DNA of 64,000 nucleotides from Virgibacillus proomii (GTDB lineage Bacteria; Bacillota; Bacilli; Bacillales; Amphibacillaceae). The first letter of the stretch is position 1, and each line of letters starts with the position of its first letter. Positions 16,385 to 31,031 of the stretch are shown here, in pieces. The stretch covers positions 1 through 64,000 of the forward strand of contig NZ_JAHLNO010000029.1 of the NCBI RefSeq assembly GCF_018916875.1, given 5' to 3'. The notes beneath the pieces are model-generated. The model made no database searches, had not been told where the DNA came from, and was given only the letters and a program-made list of their open reading frames with translations. The translations under genes and the position numbers were made by a program.

Positions 16385-16960
16385 TTACGAAACCTCTTCA
16401 ACCATGGTTATGAAATAAGCTAATAGTCGCTGATCATCCGTCAATTCTGGATGAAAAGCGGTTGCCAAAAATGGACCTTGGCGAACTGCCACAATATGAT
16501 CATGATACGTTGCAAGTACTTCAACAGCTGTTCCTACTTTTGTTACGTAAGGAGCACGAATAAATACAGCATTAAAATCATTGGCAATACCTGTTATTTC
16601 TAATTCTGCTTCAAAGCTTGCCACCTGACGACCAAAAGCGTTACGAGCAACTGTCATATCGATTAATCCAAGATGAGCTTCAGCTTGTCCTTCAATAGCT
16701 TTAGCCATTAAGATCATACCCGCACATGTACCAAAGATCGGCTTTCCTTGGTTGGCAAAATCCCGAATCGGGTCAATAAAACCGTAACTGTCGATTAATC
16801 GCCTAATGGTTGTACTCTCGCCGCCAGGTAAGATTAAACCATCTATTTCTGCCAGCTGTTCTTTTTGTTTTATCTCAACTGCCTCAGCGCCGCATGCTCT
16901 CACAGCTCGAATATGCTCGCGAACAGCGCCTTGTAAGGCAAGTACACCGATGGTCGTCAT
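16385..16960 (-). CDS. pdxT: Pyridoxal 5'-phosphate synthase glutaminase subunit
   Basis: A 191-residue class I glutaminase that supplies ammonia to PdxS for PLP synthesis. The motifs are [20 protein letters not shown] at the N-terminus, [12 protein letters not shown] (~46–57), the catalytic Cys in [11 protein letters not shown] (~78) and the His/Glu pair in AFHPELTDD (~168–176). It begins 17 bases after pdxS in the same operon. Length and all catalytic residues are typical. Confidence 0.97.
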   Translation of the reverse strand: MTTIGVLALQGAVREHIRAVRACGAEAVEIKQKEQLAEIDGLILPGGESTTIRRLIDSYGFIDPIRDFANQGKPIFGTCAGMILMAKAIEGQAEAHLGLIDMTVARNAFGRQVASFEAELEITGIANDFNAVFIRAPYVTKVGTAVEVLATYHDHIVAVRQGPFLATAFHPELTDDQRLLAYFITMVEEVS

Positions 16961-16977
16961 AAAACATTCCTTCTTTC

Positions 16978-17862
16978 TTACTCGCTCCGATCTTGCATAC
17001 GATCATGAGCTTCTAGTGTACTCATTTCGATCCCCTTCATAGCCTCACCTAGATCCTTAGATAGTTCAGCTATTAATTTATAATCTTTGTAATGTGTTGT
17101 TGCTTCCACAATTGCTTTCGCATATTTAGCTGGATTGGATGATTTAAAAATACCAGAGCCAACAAATATTCCATCCGCTCCTAACTCCATCATCAATGCG
17201 GCATCACTAGGGGTTGCAATTCCACCTGCAGCAAAGTTTACTACCGGCAAGCGACCTTCTTTGCGTATCTCAAGCAATAGTTCAAATGGAGCACCGATCT
17301 CCTTGGCATATGTCATCACTTCATCTCGTGACATTGCAGTTAGCATACGGATTTCTGATTGTACTTGTCTCATATGCCGAACGGCTTCAACAATATTACC
17401 AGTTCCAGGCTCACCTTTCGTACGCAACATGGAAGCACCTTCGCCAATACGGCGTGCTGCTTCGCCAAGATTACGGCATCCGCAAACAAATGGTACAGTA
17501 AAGTCTGATTTATTAATATGGTATACATCATCCGCAGGGGTTAACACTTCACTTTCGTCAATATAGTCAACACCCATTGCTTCTAATACACGAGCTTCTG
17601 TAATATGGCCAATACGTGCTTTTGCCATGACAGGAATGGATACAGCATTTAATACTTCCTCAGTAATCGTTGGGTCAGCCATTCGAGCTACACCACCAGC
17701 TGCTCGAATATCGGAAGGTACGCGCTCTAGTGCCATGACAGCAACTGCTCCTGCTTCTTCAGCTATCTTTGCTTGTTCTGCATTGACAACGTCCATAATA
17801 ACGCCGCCTTTTTGCATTTCAGCCATTCCTCGTTTCACACGGTCTGTTCCTATATTAGACAC
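16978..17862 (-). CDS. pdxS: Pyridoxal 5'-phosphate synthase lyase subunit
   Basis: A 294-residue TIM-barrel enzyme that builds PLP from ribose 5-phosphate, glyceraldehyde 3-phosphate and ammonia. Visible motifs are [40 protein letters not shown] with the active lysine, and [28 protein letters not shown] precedes ATG 17862. The gene follows dacA by 24 bases and precedes pdxT by 17, giving a dacA–pdxS–pdxT order as in Bacillus. Confidence 0.97.
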   Translation of the reverse strand: MSNIGTDRVKRGMAEMQKGGVIMDVVNAEQAKIAEEAGAVAVMALERVPSDIRAAGGVARMADPTITEEVLNAVSIPVMAKARIGHITEARVLEAMGVDYIDESEVLTPADDVYHINKSDFTVPFVCGCRNLGEAARRIGEGASMLRTKGEPGTGNIVEAVRHMRQVQSEIRMLTAMSRDEVMTYAKEIGAPFELLLEIRKEGRLPVVNFAAGGIATPSDAALMMELGADGIFVGSGIFKSSNPAKYAKAIVEATTHYKDYKLIAELSKDLGEAMKGIEMSTLEAHDRMQDRSE

Positions 17863-17886
17863 TGAAAACTCCCCCTAAAGATTTAT

Positions 17887-19215
17887 TTAAAATAGTCCTT
17901 TAATCCAGTCTACCACTGTATGGAATAAATCAGCAAAAAAATCACCAATTGCGCTCATTGTAAGCATAAACCAGTTTGCTTTTTCTACTGCCTGATCTGT
18001 TACAATATCTACCGTACTCTTACTATCATTTACAATATATCCATAGTCGTTTTCGCCTTTATACGTAAGCTTGGCTACTCCAACTTTTTCACCTTTTTTA
18101 ATTGGTGCCTTTAGTTTTCCTTCTTTATCCAGCTTGTCTTTATCAATCTTGTATTCTATGCGATACATATCTTTTTCATCCGGTTTAATCGGTAGAATGA
18201 ACGCTTCACCAAGGGAAATACTTACTCTATCTTCTTTTCCTTTAGCAACTGGTAAAGAAGTCTTGTCTTTTAATTGGTATCCTGCTGGGAATAACTCCGT
18301 ATTCTCAAAGTTCTGAAAGCCAAAGTCTAATAGTTTAGCAGTTTGTTCAAAGCGTTTCTTTTCACTTTTTGTTTTCATGACGACAGAAATTAATCGACGA
18401 TCCCCTTTTTTGGCAGTCCCTGTAAAACTGTAACCAGCTAAATCCGTAAAGCCTGTTTTTAATCCATCCACACCTTCATAATAGAAATCCTTAAAATATG
18501 TTGTATTATGCGCCAACATATAGTTTAAGTTTCGAAGTTCTTTGCCATCAAATTTTGCCGTTGGTTTACTGGATATTTTTAAAGCTTTTGGATAATCATT
18601 AATTAAGTGATAAGCCAATAACGCAGCAGACTCTGCAGAAAGAAGATTGATCCCATTAGGATCCGTTCCTTCAGGGTAATTGTCCCCTAACGATTTATTT
18701 TCAATCCCTGTGGAGTTAACGAATTTAAAATCCGGAAGCCCCATTTCTTTTCCTTTTTTATTCATCTTTTTTACGAATTCACCTTCTGAACCTGCAATGA
18801 GTTCAGCTAAGGCAATCGTAGCTGCATTATCAGAAATAAGTGCCATCGCATGGTACAAATCTTTTACCTTGTAATCTTTAGATTGTTTTAATCCAATTCC
18901 TGAAAAAGTAGAATCTGCAGAAATACTGTATGGATAGTCGCTAATCTGTGTTGTTGTATCCCAGCTGATTTGACCCTTTTCGACCGCTTCCCATACAAGA
19001 TATTCTGTCATCATTTTGGTCATACTAGCTGGGGGAAGTGCTTTATCTGCATTTTTGGCAAATAAAATTTTACCTGTATTTGCATCTACTAAGATTGCAG
19101 ATTCTGCTTCTAGTTCTACTTCTGCAGCCTGTAATTGATATGGCTGTGATAATATAGTCAGCATGACAACTGCTGCTAGAAAAAACACGAAACTCTTTTT
19201 AAAAATATGTTTCAC
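17887..19215 (-). CDS. dacA: D-alanyl-D-alanine carboxypeptidase (PBP5-type)
   Basis: A 442-residue penicillin-binding protein that trims peptidoglycan side chains outside the membrane. It has a signal peptide (SFVFFLAAVVMLTILSQPYQ), the active serine in PPASMTKMM (~residue 64, SxxK), SDN in ALISDNAAT, and KTG in GLKTGFTD. A C-terminal beta domain is followed by an amphipathic anchor (FFADLFHTVVDWIKGLF). Length matches DacA. It is the first gene before pdxST. Confidence 0.96.
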   Translation of the reverse strand: MKHIFKKSFVFFLAAVVMLTILSQPYQLQAAEVELEAESAILVDANTGKILFAKNADKALPPASMTKMMTEYLVWEAVEKGQISWDTTTQISDYPYSISADSTFSGIGLKQSKDYKVKDLYHAMALISDNAATIALAELIAGSEGEFVKKMNKKGKEMGLPDFKFVNSTGIENKSLGDNYPEGTDPNGINLLSAESAALLAYHLINDYPKALKISSKPTAKFDGKELRNLNYMLAHNTTYFKDFYYEGVDGLKTGFTDLAGYSFTGTAKKGDRRLISVVMKTKSEKKRFEQTAKLLDFGFQNFENTELFPAGYQLKDKTSLPVAKGKEDRVSISLGEAFILPIKPDEKDMYRIEYKIDKDKLDKEGKLKAPIKKGEKVGVAKLTYKGENDYGYIVNDSKSTVDIVTDQAVEKANWFMLTMSAIGDFFADLFHTVVDWIKGLF

Positions 19216-19437
19216 CTTCTTGTACCTCCACCCTGTAGTTTAACCTCTATGTCTATTTATGCACATTTATTCTTTATGAAAGTGCACTTAGTTATTTTAC
19301 CATATAAAATAATAAAAAAATAGACGGGATTAACACCCATCTAATATTTTCTTTTACTAACTAGTACAAGTTACAAGAATTACATGGCAAACTGTTGTAA
19401 AAACAAGGAGCTCATAGACATCTTCACATTTTAGAAA

Positions 19438-19683
19438 GGGGATGGGACATAAACAAATACTAAATAGCAAAAAACGAACAATTCATTTATAATTGTTTGG
19501 TTTGTTTGTGTTAAAAAAATTCCTATCATCGCTACGTCAAAATATTTCGCTTTCCTGCGGGATCTTCAGCTCGAGCTATTCCCGCAGGAGTCTACATATT
19601 TTGACTACGCTAAAAACTTGCGTATACACAAGGACGATTTATTGTTCGTTTTTTAATCAGCTGTTTTAGTTTTGTCCCAGCCT
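19438..19683. mobile_element. MITE-like element with GGGACA ends
   Basis: Left end GGGGATGGGACATAAAC and right end GTTTTGTCCCAGCCTC are imperfect inverted repeats about 245 bases apart. Inside is a palindrome, CCTGCGGGATCTTCAGCTCG followed by CTATTCCCGCAGG. Similar GAGGCTGGGACA ends occur in dispersed repeats of many Firmicutes. No transposase. Confidence 0.6.
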
Positions 19684-19757
19684 CTTTATGGCGAAAGCTA
19701 TCGTTTTTCTTATACTATAAAGCCTAAAGTTTTATACTTTCCTATTTAGTATAAAAA
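19684..19757 (-). repeat. Truncated family A repeat
   Basis: Holds TATGGCGAAAGCTATCG and the TATACTATAAAG part but lacks the CTTGGC terminator hairpin. The GGGACA-ended element abuts exactly at the missing end, suggesting insertion into or replacement of the copy. Confidence 0.7.
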
Positions 19758-19856
19758 AGAATCTAAAAAATAGGTGAGAAAATTAACTAAAATACTAAAG
19801 GTAATGTTACCCATTATTAAGGACTCAACACAAACTTACAAAAAAAGAGAGCATCT

Positions 19857-21350
<1,494 letters not shown>

Positions 21351-21538
21351 TTACTTACTTAAGCTGTGATGTTTTTCCGTACATTACGTCCATGTATGGT
21401 AAATTCGTACTTGCATACACTAGTAATACATCTATTTTTATATACAATACGCTAACCTATTAGGTTTTTCAAGCTGATTTCACTGGAATTAAAAAGTAAT
21501 TCGATTCTAAATATTTTTATAGTTATGAGGTCATTACC

Positions 21539-22492
21539 ATGGATATAGCTTATTTATTTATGTCTTACTTACAGTCACAACAAACAGCACAAACATTTTT
21601 ATATCATTGTTATACACAAATAGAGGACGAAGATGCCGAAATAAAAAGCTACGAAAACTGTAATGCATTTATGTATTACTTAGATCACGGCATTCATTTT
21701 TATCGCCAAGGTGAGCAAACAGAACCGTTTATGCAGCCGATTCTTTACTATTACGGGATGATCCATCTAATTAAGGCTTGTTTATTAACGAAACGTCCAA
21801 ATTATCCTGAATCAACGAGCCTATTAGCACATGGCGTTACTGCAAGAAAGCGAAAAAAAAAGAATTATTCATTTATGAATGATGAAATAAAAGTGCAGCA
21901 TAATGGGCTTTTCCCTTATTTCTGTGAACATTTATACAAGCAGCCTATTCCATTTGCGAAGCGAACAATGCAAGGGCTATTAGCACTCATACCGGAAATA
22001 AATCCATTATTTATTTTTCAAAATCAAGCAAAATTGGTCGTTGTTGGAAAACAATATTCACCGCTTTTAGAGTTCCCAGTTAACCTGTTAGATAATTATC
22101 ACCTTACTGATCAGGCATTTATTCGACGAGTGGAAGCTTATCTTCCTCCTATCAAATATGTAGACATAGATAAACAGATGATTCGTATGGAGGTAGCTTA
22201 TCCAATCACCGAAGCTAATGGACCTTTCTTTATGCATCAGCAAACGAATGAATTATATTTCCCGTTAGATAGGGAGAACTTTTTACCAATTCATGAAGTA
22301 ATGATCCATTATCTGCTGCTGTACAATCTTAGTATGCTATGCCGCTATGAAACAGAGTGGTGGGGGGATTTATTTGTTAACAAACCGGATATAGACTTTC
22401 CGTTTATTTTACATTTTTTACAAATCACTGCTCATAAAATCCCCTCTTTATTGGCCGATGAGTTATGGCAGCTAACAGGTAACAGTAAATAG
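21539..22492 (+). CDS. yaaC: YaaC-like protein
   Basis: A 317-residue protein resembling YaaC, found next to guaB in Bacillus. Recognisable segments are YENCNAFMYYLDHGIHFYRQ, QPILYYYGMIHLIKACLLTK and LLAHGVTARKRKKKNYSF. No catalytic motif is known and the function is unassigned. It is the only plus-strand gene between the prophage-proximal kinases and rpmH. It converges on the HD-GYP gene with only 11 bases between stops. A GAGG ribosome-binding site lies 9 bases before ATG 21539. Confidence 0.85.
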   Translation: MDIAYLFMSYLQSQQTAQTFLYHCYTQIEDEDAEIKSYENCNAFMYYLDHGIHFYRQGEQTEPFMQPILYYYGMIHLIKACLLTKRPNYPESTSLLAHGVTARKRKKKNYSFMNDEIKVQHNGLFPYFCEHLYKQPIPFAKRTMQGLLALIPEINPLFIFQNQAKLVVVGKQYSPLLEFPVNLLDNYHLTDQAFIRRVEAYLPPIKYVDIDKQMIRMEVAYPITEANGPFFMHQQTNELYFPLDRENFLPIHEVMIHYLLLYNLSMLCRYETEWWGDLFVNKPDIDFPFILHFLQITAHKIPSLLADELWQLTGNSK

Positions 22493-22503
22493 TGAATGTT
22501 CCA

Positions 22504-23562
22504 TTACAATATTTCTTCAATAAACAGCTGTGGATGATTGTCCAAGGAGATTATTTGCTTGTTTTCATCTAATCGAATCATTGGACGAGTTGGTTTTTGC
22601 TCATCTGTAAAGACTATATCACCAATTTGCTGATTAGACAGTTTCACCTTGGTGCCAATGGAAAAACTAGCCAATCCCTTAATAAAATGATGTACTACTT
22701 CAGGATCCAGCTTACTAAATTGTTCTTTTCTCAACACTTCAACAACACGAAATGGGGATTGCTTGGTTTGATATAACCGCTCAGATGTCATCGCATGGTA
22801 CGTATCAGAAACAGCTATTATTCGAGCAAAGCGATTAATTTTGTCTTTCCTTAATCCAAGTGGATAGCCACTCCCGTCCATCCGTTCATGATGCTGTAAG
22901 ATAGCTTGTTTTACTTCTTCTTTTAAGGCTGGCAACTTTTCTACGTATCGATACGAATACATCGGATGTTTTTTTATTTCTTCCATCTCTTTTTCCGTAA
23001 GTTTGGATTGTTTTTGAATAATCCGCTGGTCAATACGGGCCATACCGGAATCGCTCAAAAATCCGCCTAAGCCGATTTGCAGCCATTCTCCCTTCGCATA
23101 ATCCATTTTATAGCCTAGGTAAGCCGAGAGCATGGCAACCGCTATATGATGATGATAAAAATAATCTTCTTTGTTTGCATAATGATGAAGCTTATAAACC
23201 GATTTTTCAATCTCATCCATTCTTTCCAATAATGGCAATAAAAGTTCGCGTACTACTATGATGTCTACATTAGCCCCATTTCTCCATTTGTCAAAGAGTT
23301 CTCTATATTGCTTAATAACATAACGGTAGTGTGCCTCTAAAGAAGTCTTATTTTCTTTTGCTTCGTCTTGTTCTGGCCCAAAGCGTTTGCCATCTACTAA
23401 CTTCGACGCAACTTCGACCGTATTAATTAAAAATTTGTCTAAAATAATCCTATGTTCTTCTGTAATCACCGTATTTTTTGGAATAATCGGCTGATTCGAT
23501 TTCCCCTTTACATCATGAAGTAATATACAACCAGGAACAAGCTGCTTCGTTTCTACTTGCAT
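22504..23562 (-). CDS. HD-GYP domain phosphohydrolase
   Basis: A 352-residue protein. The N-terminal ~110 residues are an uncharacterised sensor-like region. An HD-GYP domain follows (~135–310) with YHHHIAVAMLSAYLGYKM, QIGLGGFLSDSGMARID and the LQHHERMDGSGYPLGLRKDK motif. HD-GYP proteins hydrolyse cyclic dinucleotides such as c-di-GMP. Here the usual HD pair appears altered: HHHIAV stands where many have the metal His, and LSDSGM replaces HDxG. Activity is therefore uncertain. GGGGGAA precedes ATG 23562. It lies between guaB/yaaC and gyrA. Confidence 0.85.
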   Translation of the reverse strand: MQVETKQLVPGCILLHDVKGKSNQPIIPKNTVITEEHRIILDKFLINTVEVASKLVDGKRFGPEQDEAKENKTSLEAHYRYVIKQYRELFDKWRNGANVDIIVVRELLLPLLERMDEIEKSVYKLHHYANKEDYFYHHHIAVAMLSAYLGYKMDYAKGEWLQIGLGGFLSDSGMARIDQRIIQKQSKLTEKEMEEIKKHPMYSYRYVEKLPALKEEVKQAILQHHERMDGSGYPLGLRKDKINRFARIIAVSDTYHAMTSERLYQTKQSPFRVVEVLRKEQFSKLDPEVVHHFIKGLASFSIGTKVKLSNQQIGDIVFTDEQKPTRPMIRLDENKQIISLDNHPQLFIEEIL

Positions 23563-23596
23563 ATAAATTCCCCCTTAACATCATTATATCTTTCTA

Positions 23597-23635
23597 AAAA
23601 AAAGATGGCTATATCATAAAGCCATCTTTTTTAAA
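23597..23635. terminator. gyrA terminator
   Basis: AAAAGATGGCT and AGCCATCTTTT arms, with A- and T-runs on both sides, lie between gyrA and the HD-GYP gene. Confidence 0.85.
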
Positions 23636-23719
23636 TCCATCCAGATTCTCATATTTACAACTTAGTTCTAATACTTCATTAGAAAAGAGAAATAACTTCC
23701 AAGCAATATCCGTTTCATT

Positions 23720-26227
23720 TTAGCTCTCTTGATTTTCTTCGTTTGTTTCCTCATCATTTTCTTCCATTGTATCTTCTGTCTCTTCTTGTTCTTCTTCATC
23801 CTGATCAATGCGGGCAACGGTGGCTACCTCTTCATCGTCATGTAAACGAATTAAGCGAACCCCCATTGTATTACGACCCGTTTCGGATATTTCTTGAACT
23901 GGGATACGGATAAGTACACCCGCAATAGTAATTAACATCAAGTCTTCTTCGCCTGAAACTGCTTTAACTGCTACAACTTGTCCCGTTTTTTCGGTTAGGT
24001 GACAAGTGAAAATACCCTTTCCACCACGATTTGTTATGCGGTATTCTGACTCTGGTGTTTGTTTTCCATAACCCTTACTCGTTACATGCAAGATTTTTAC
24101 ACCTGGTTGTAATATTTCCATCGAAACGACTTCATCATCTGCTCTTAAAGATATTCCTTTTACCCCAGCCGCTGTTCTTCCCATTGGGCGAACTTGATCC
24201 TCTGGAAAACGAATGAGATAGCCATTTTTTGTGGCAATCATAATATGCTTCGTTCCATCCGTTAGACGAACAGATATCAGCTCATCATTTTCACGAAGAC
24301 CAACCGCAATTAACCCACCTTTACGGATATTGGCAAACTGGGAAAGAGAAGTACGTTTTGAAATTCCATACTTTGTCGTGAAGAATAAAAATTGATCTTC
24401 GCGATAATCGTTAACAGAAATTACCGCATTGACCCATTCATCTTTTTCAACTTGCAATAAATTAATGATTGGTATTCCCTTGGCTGTTCGGCTAAATTCA
24501 GGAATCTCATATCCTTTCGTTTTGTATACTTTTCCTCTATTAGTAAAGAATAATATCGTATCATGGGTCGATGTTGATACAAGATGCTCAACGAAATCAT
24601 CTTCATTCGTCCCCATCCCTTGAATTCCTCTGCCTCCACGTCGTTGCGTGCGATACGTGGAAGAAGGAAGTCGCTTAATATATCCCTTATGGGTAAGCGT
24701 GATTACGATACTTTCCTCAGGAATAAGGTCTTCGTCTTCAAAAAAGTCGGTACCGCCAATGACAATTTCCGTACGACGTAAATCATTAAATCGTTCTTTG
24801 ATTTCTGTTAGTTCTTCACGAATGATCTCAAGCACTTTTTCCTCATCAGCTAGAATTGCTTTTAGCTCTTGGATTAAATCCTTCAATTCTTTATATTCAT
24901 TTTCAATTTTTTCTCTTTCCAAACCTGTCAATCGTTGCAAGCGCATATCCAAAATTGCTTGAGCCTGCTTTTCAGACAGTTTAAACCGCTCTATTAAGCC
25001 ATTACGCGCAATATCCGTAGTTTTTGAACTACGAATTAATTCAATGACTTCATCTAAATTATCTAAAGCGATTCGCAAACCTTCCAAAATATGTGCACGT
25101 GCTTCTGCTTTACGTAATTCAAAAGCAGTGCGACGTTTAATGATTACGATTTGATGATTTAAATAATGAGAGAGACATTGTTTAATATTTAACACTTTCG
25201 GTCGACCATCAACCAGTGCTAGCATGTTAATACCAAAAGTAGTTTGCAAGGCTGTATACTTATATAAATTATTTAACACTACATTGGCATTGACATCCTT
25301 ACGCAATTCAATTACAACACGCAGTCCTTCACGATCAGATTCATCCCGTAAATCAGTAATACCTTCAATCCGTTTGTCACGCGCTAGTTCAGCAATTTTC
25401 TCAATAAGCTTTGCTTTGTTTACCTGATAAGGTAATTCGGTTGCAATAATCACAGGCTTGCCATTTGCTGTTTCTTCAATCGACACCTTTGCTCGAACCG
25501 TTATCGAACCTTTTCCTGTTTCGTAAGCTTTACGAATACCACTTCTACCAAGTATTTGTCCAGCTGTTGGAAAATCAGGCCCGTGAATATAGTCTTCCAT
25601 AAGCTCATCTATTGTAATATCAGGATCTTTACTTAATGCCAATACGGCATCAATTGTCTCTCCTAAGTTATGAGGAGGAATATTTGTTGCCATTCCAACC
25701 GCAATTCCAGAAGCTCCATTGACTAAAAGGTTAGGAAAACGGGCTGGAAAAACAACAGGTTCCCTTTCCGATCCATCATAGTTATCCGTAAAATCAATCG
25801 TGTCTTTATTTATATCTCGTAACAATTCCATGGCTATTTTCGACATTCTTGCTTCTGTATAACGCATAGCTGCTGCTGAATCACCGTCTACAGAACCAAA
25901 ATTACCATGACCATCTACAAGCACATTACGATAGCTAAAATCCTGTGCCATTCGTACCATCGCTTCGTAAACAGCTGAATCGCCATGTGGGTGATACTTA
26001 CCAATTACTTCACCAACAATACGGGCAGATTTCTTATAGGCCTTATCTGCATGCATTCCTAAATCATTCATTGCATATAATATTCTACGATGAACAGGCT
26101 TTAAACCATCACGAACATCTGGTAATGCACGAGAAACAATAACACTCATTGCATAATCAAGAAACGATGTACGCATTTCCTGTCCAAGATTGATATCCTG
26201 AACTTTTGGACGTTGTTGATCCGCCAT
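23720..26227 (-). CDS. gyrA: DNA gyrase subunit A
   Basis: A subunit of the type II topoisomerase that introduces negative supercoils. ATG 26227 ([15 protein letters not shown]) is chosen because GGAGG lies nine bases before it; a longer frame begins at 26248. The catalytic Tyr lies in RYTEARM. The quinolone region reads [20 protein letters not shown] with unmodified Ser. The GyrA box [10 protein letters not shown] starts the beta-pinwheel domain. A strongly acidic tail (residues ~800–835, [17 protein letters not shown]) closes the protein. It is about 200 bases downstream of gyrB. Confidence 0.98.
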   Translation of the reverse strand: MADQQRPKVQDINLGQEMRTSFLDYAMSVIVSRALPDVRDGLKPVHRRILYAMNDLGMHADKAYKKSARIVGEVIGKYHPHGDSAVYEAMVRMAQDFSYRNVLVDGHGNFGSVDGDSAAAMRYTEARMSKIAMELLRDINKDTIDFTDNYDGSEREPVVFPARFPNLLVNGASGIAVGMATNIPPHNLGETIDAVLALSKDPDITIDELMEDYIHGPDFPTAGQILGRSGIRKAYETGKGSITVRAKVSIEETANGKPVIIATELPYQVNKAKLIEKIAELARDKRIEGITDLRDESDREGLRVVIELRKDVNANVVLNNLYKYTALQTTFGINMLALVDGRPKVLNIKQCLSHYLNHQIVIIKRRTAFELRKAEARAHILEGLRIALDNLDEVIELIRSSKTTDIARNGLIERFKLSEKQAQAILDMRLQRLTGLEREKIENEYKELKDLIQELKAILADEEKVLEIIREELTEIKERFNDLRRTEIVIGGTDFFEDEDLIPEESIVITLTHKGYIKRLPSSTYRTQRRGGRGIQGMGTNEDDFVEHLVSTSTHDTILFFTNRGKVYKTKGYEIPEFSRTAKGIPIINLLQVEKDEWVNAVISVNDYREDQFLFFTTKYGISKRTSLSQFANIRKGGLIAVGLRENDELISVRLTDGTKHIMIATKNGYLIRFPEDQVRPMGRTAAGVKGISLRADDEVVSMEILQPGVKILHVTSKGYGKQTPESEYRITNRGGKGIFTCHLTEKTGQVVAVKAVSGEEDLMLITIAGVLIRIPVQEISETGRNTMGVRLIRLHDDEEVATVARIDQDEEEQEETEDTMEENDEETNEENQES

Positions 26228-26427
26228 TGAACTACTACCTCCATTCACTCGCTAAGCGCCTTATAGAACTGGTTTTATCCGGGAAACTTAAGAAAGATCA
26301 GTAGCGTAAGAGGCTTAGTAAACCTAGAAATTGTTACAACGTTAGATCAACCTCTACGCTAAACACTTCTTAAGCCGTAAGCTAAAAACTTTTGTTCCAT
26401 AGCAAACGTAGTGATTTTCAATTATCT

Positions 26428-28669
<2,242 letters not shown>

Positions 28670-28685
28670 GAATATTCCCCCGCAA

Positions 28686-29798
28686 TTAAGTTTCTACCTT
28701 GCCATCTTTAATATGAAAGATCGTAGCCTTATCAAGCGTTTCATGCTCAATACCGTCTACACTTGTTGTAGAGACAAAGGTCTGTACCTTTCCATGAATT
28801 GTATTTAACAGATGGGATTGTCGATAATCATCCAATTCACTTAACACATCATCAAGCAATAACACTGGATATTCGCCCACCTCATTATAAATTAATTCGA
28901 TTTCTGCAAGCTTTATGGATAATGCTGCTGTACGTTGCTGACCCTGTGATCCATAGATTTGCACATCCTTGTTGTTAACGTAAAACAACAGATCGTCTCT
29001 GTGCGGACCAATCAATGTTGTACCTCGATCAATCTCTTTTTCCTCCATATCCCGAAATTTATGAACATATATATCTTTTATTTTCTCCTTCTTTGCGTCT
29101 TCTGATACTTCAATCGTAGGAGAATAGCTAATTTCCAGCGATTCAAGCTCCCGACTAATACCGAAATGAATTGGACTTGCCCACTTTCTAAGCAGATCCA
29201 AAAAAACAAACCGCCTTTCAAGTAAGGTCGCGGCGTGTTCTACAAGCTGCTCCGTTAAAACGTGCAACATTGTTTTGTCCTGCTGTGGACGCTTTTGTAA
29301 TTGTTTCAATAGATGATTTCGTTGTTTGAGGATTTTTTGATACTGTCCTAAATGATAGATATATCGGGGTTGGATTTGGCCAAGCTCCATATCTATAAAA
29401 CGTCTGCGAATTTGTGGCGGTCCCTTTACAAGTGTTAAATCCTCCGGAGCAAACATGACTACATTTAAAGCCCCTAAATAGTCACTTAATCGCTTTTGTT
29501 CAATTCCATTTAGCTTTGCTTTTTTCCCCTTCGAAGAGATAATAATTTCTAATGGGAATGACCGATTTCGTTTAGAAACCTTACCATTTATTTTAGCATA
29601 CGATTCATCCCACTTAATTAATTCCTTTTCCCTGGGCGTTCGATGGGATTTTGTAACAGCTAATAAATAAATAGCCTCCATCATATTGGTTTTTCCTTGC
29701 GCATTCTCACCAATAATTACATTGATCGTCTTATCAAATGATATATCCAATTCTTTGTAATTGCGGTAATTTTTTAATTGCAACTGTTCTATATGCAT
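28686..29798 (-). CDS. recF: DNA replication and repair protein RecF
   Basis: A 370-residue SMC-like ATPase that loads RecA at ssDNA gaps. Walker A is GENAQGKTN (~32–40), the signature is [17 protein letters not shown] (~285), and Walker B is [11 protein letters not shown]. The N-terminus [19 protein letters not shown] is classical. It lies downstream of yaaA but about 160 bases away, wider than usual, and is tightly spaced to remB. Confidence 0.97.
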   Translation of the reverse strand: MHIEQLQLKNYRNYKELDISFDKTINVIIGENAQGKTNMMEAIYLLAVTKSHRTPREKELIKWDESYAKINGKVSKRNRSFPLEIIISSKGKKAKLNGIEQKRLSDYLGALNVVMFAPEDLTLVKGPPQIRRRFIDMELGQIQPRYIYHLGQYQKILKQRNHLLKQLQKRPQQDKTMLHVLTEQLVEHAATLLERRFVFLDLLRKWASPIHFGISRELESLEISYSPTIEVSEDAKKEKIKDIYVHKFRDMEEKEIDRGTTLIGPHRDDLLFYVNNKDVQIYGSQGQQRTAALSIKLAEIELIYNEVGEYPVLLLDDVLSELDDYRQSHLLNTIHGKVQTFVSTTSVDGIEHETLDKATIFHIKDGKVET

Positions 29799-29960
29799 GT
29801 TTCATCCTCTTTTGATCCCTAGGAATATTTCATGTGTGGTGATTTACCGTATCTCAGGTGCTTATAAACTTCCACATTCAAAAGTTGTAAGAGAGTTCCT
29901 GCCAAATAAAGTTTTACTTTATTCCAGCGGTATCCTGTCTAGGTGAAAAGAGGCAGGAAT

Positions 29961-30188
29961 TTATGTACCTGCTTCTTTCACAACTTGGAAACGTCCTACA
30001 TCATCGATTTCAATGATGTCATCCGGATATAATTTTTTTCCTCTTCGATGCTCTCGTTCTCTGTTTACTACTACACCTACGTCTTGTATATATCCTTTGA
30101 TCATTCCGCCAGAATCAAAAATGTTAATCAACTTGATAAACTGACCCAATGGAATATAGTCTGTTTTAATTGTTATCTTCTCACACAT
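29961..30188 (-). CDS. yaaA: S4-domain RNA-binding protein YaaA
   Basis: A small S4-domain protein: EKITIKTDYIPLGQFIKLIN, DSGGMIKGYIQDVGVVVNRE and RRGKKLYPDDIIEI. The family (YaaA/RlbA type) probably binds ribosomal RNA. ATG 30188 (MCEKITIKT) gives 75 residues and fits the family. Another ATG twelve bases upstream, nearer an AAGGA, is possible, and the open frame extends to 30284, where family similarity is absent. It sits between dnaN and recF as in other Bacillales. Confidence 0.88.
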   Translation of the reverse strand: MCEKITIKTDYIPLGQFIKLINIFDSGGMIKGYIQDVGVVVNREREHRRGKKLYPDDIIEIDDVGRFQVVKEAGT

Positions 30189-30440
30189 GTAATCACTCAT
30201 TTTCCTTGAAATTGCTTTCATTCGATACACGTTCTTTTGTTTAAGATAATGATTATACTTTTGAAGAAATGTAAACTTGATCACGTTATGCCTAAAATAT
30301 CTTCTATTCCTATTTTACTAAAGATTTGTCCTTATGGAAAGGTATCTCCCTTCTTTTATAAAATAAACGCTGAAATAGGCTTAAAATTACTTTTAAAGCA
30401 GTAATTTTAGCGAACGAGAAGTTTGGTCTTGATAAGGTAT

Positions 30441-30527
30441 TTAGAAAAACTTGGCTTGTCGCCAAGTCTTTAGCGAAAGCTGTAGTTTTTCTTATACTAT
30501 AAACCCTAAAATTTTATCGTTATAGTA
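30441..30527 (-). repeat. Family A repeat
   Basis: Copy with TTAGAAAAACTTGGCTTGTC and CGCCAAGTCTTTAGCGAAAG, oriented with dnaN transcription. Confidence 0.8.
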
Positions 30528-30577
30528 GAACAAAAAGCAAGTGCTCGTATAATGACATACAAACTGAAGAACTTCTG

Positions 30578-30745
30578 GCGGGATAAAGTGAAACTTCATT
30601 CAAGGAGTGATTTTCTCCTTGAATGTTAGTTAAACGAATCGGGGATTTAGGAACCGTTTTTCTCATCATGTTCGCAACATCATTAGCGCATTTTTGAAAT
30701 GAGAAAAATACGGATCCTTACATCCGGGATAAAGTGAAACTTCAT
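30578..30745 (+). repeat. Family C repeat
   Basis: Begins GGGATAAAGTGAAACTTCAT and ends TACATCCGGGATAAAGTGAA. It holds hairpin arms CAAGGAG/CTCCTTG, CGAATCGGGGATTTAGGA, and a stem TTTTTCTCAT/ATGAGAAAAA. Confidence 0.8.
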
Positions 30746-30845
30746 ACAGAAGTACTCCCCCTTGAAAAAGAAGAACACTTTTTGGGCGTGTGATGTCGTC
30801 TAAAAAAGATAATTATAGTAAAGAAATAGATGTAATTTCCTAGAA

Positions 30846-30888
30846 AATAAAAAATACAAGCAGGAGGTTATTTTCCTGCTTGTATATA
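30846..30888 (-). terminator. dnaN terminator
   Basis: On the minus strand ACAAGCAGGA pairs with TCCTGCTTGT and is followed by ATTTTTTATTTT. Confidence 0.75.
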
Positions 30889-30898
30889 TTGCTTCTAA

Positions 30899-31010
30899 GA
30901 GGAGGTTCAAAAAGTTTGATAAAAGGAAAACATAGTTAGTAATACATCACGGTTTTTCAAGACGGTATTCGATCTTAACTGACCTTGGTCTTCCCTACTT
31001 TTGAACACCT
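30899..31010. mobile_element. Short family B MITE-like element
   Basis: GGAGGTTCAAAAAGTTTG on the left and CTACTTTTGAACACC on the right are imperfect inverted ends 110 bases apart, directly next to the dnaN stop. Confidence 0.55.
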
Positions 31011-31031
31011 AATGGGAGTTTTGCGAGATTC

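Larger units (their letters stand above)
19216..19856. other. Repeat-filled gap between guaB and dacA
   Basis: No gene. A GGGACA-ended element lies at 19438–19683 and a truncated family A copy at 19684–19757. The rest is AT-rich. Confidence 0.75.
30189..31031. other. Repeat-rich gap between yaaA and dnaN
   Basis: No gene. It contains family A (30441–30527), family C (30578–30745), a family D unit near 30755–30800, a dnaN terminator (30846–30888) and a short family B element (30899–31010). This separates yaaA/recF from dnaN by about 840 bases, whereas they are close in Bacillus subtilis. Confidence 0.8.
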
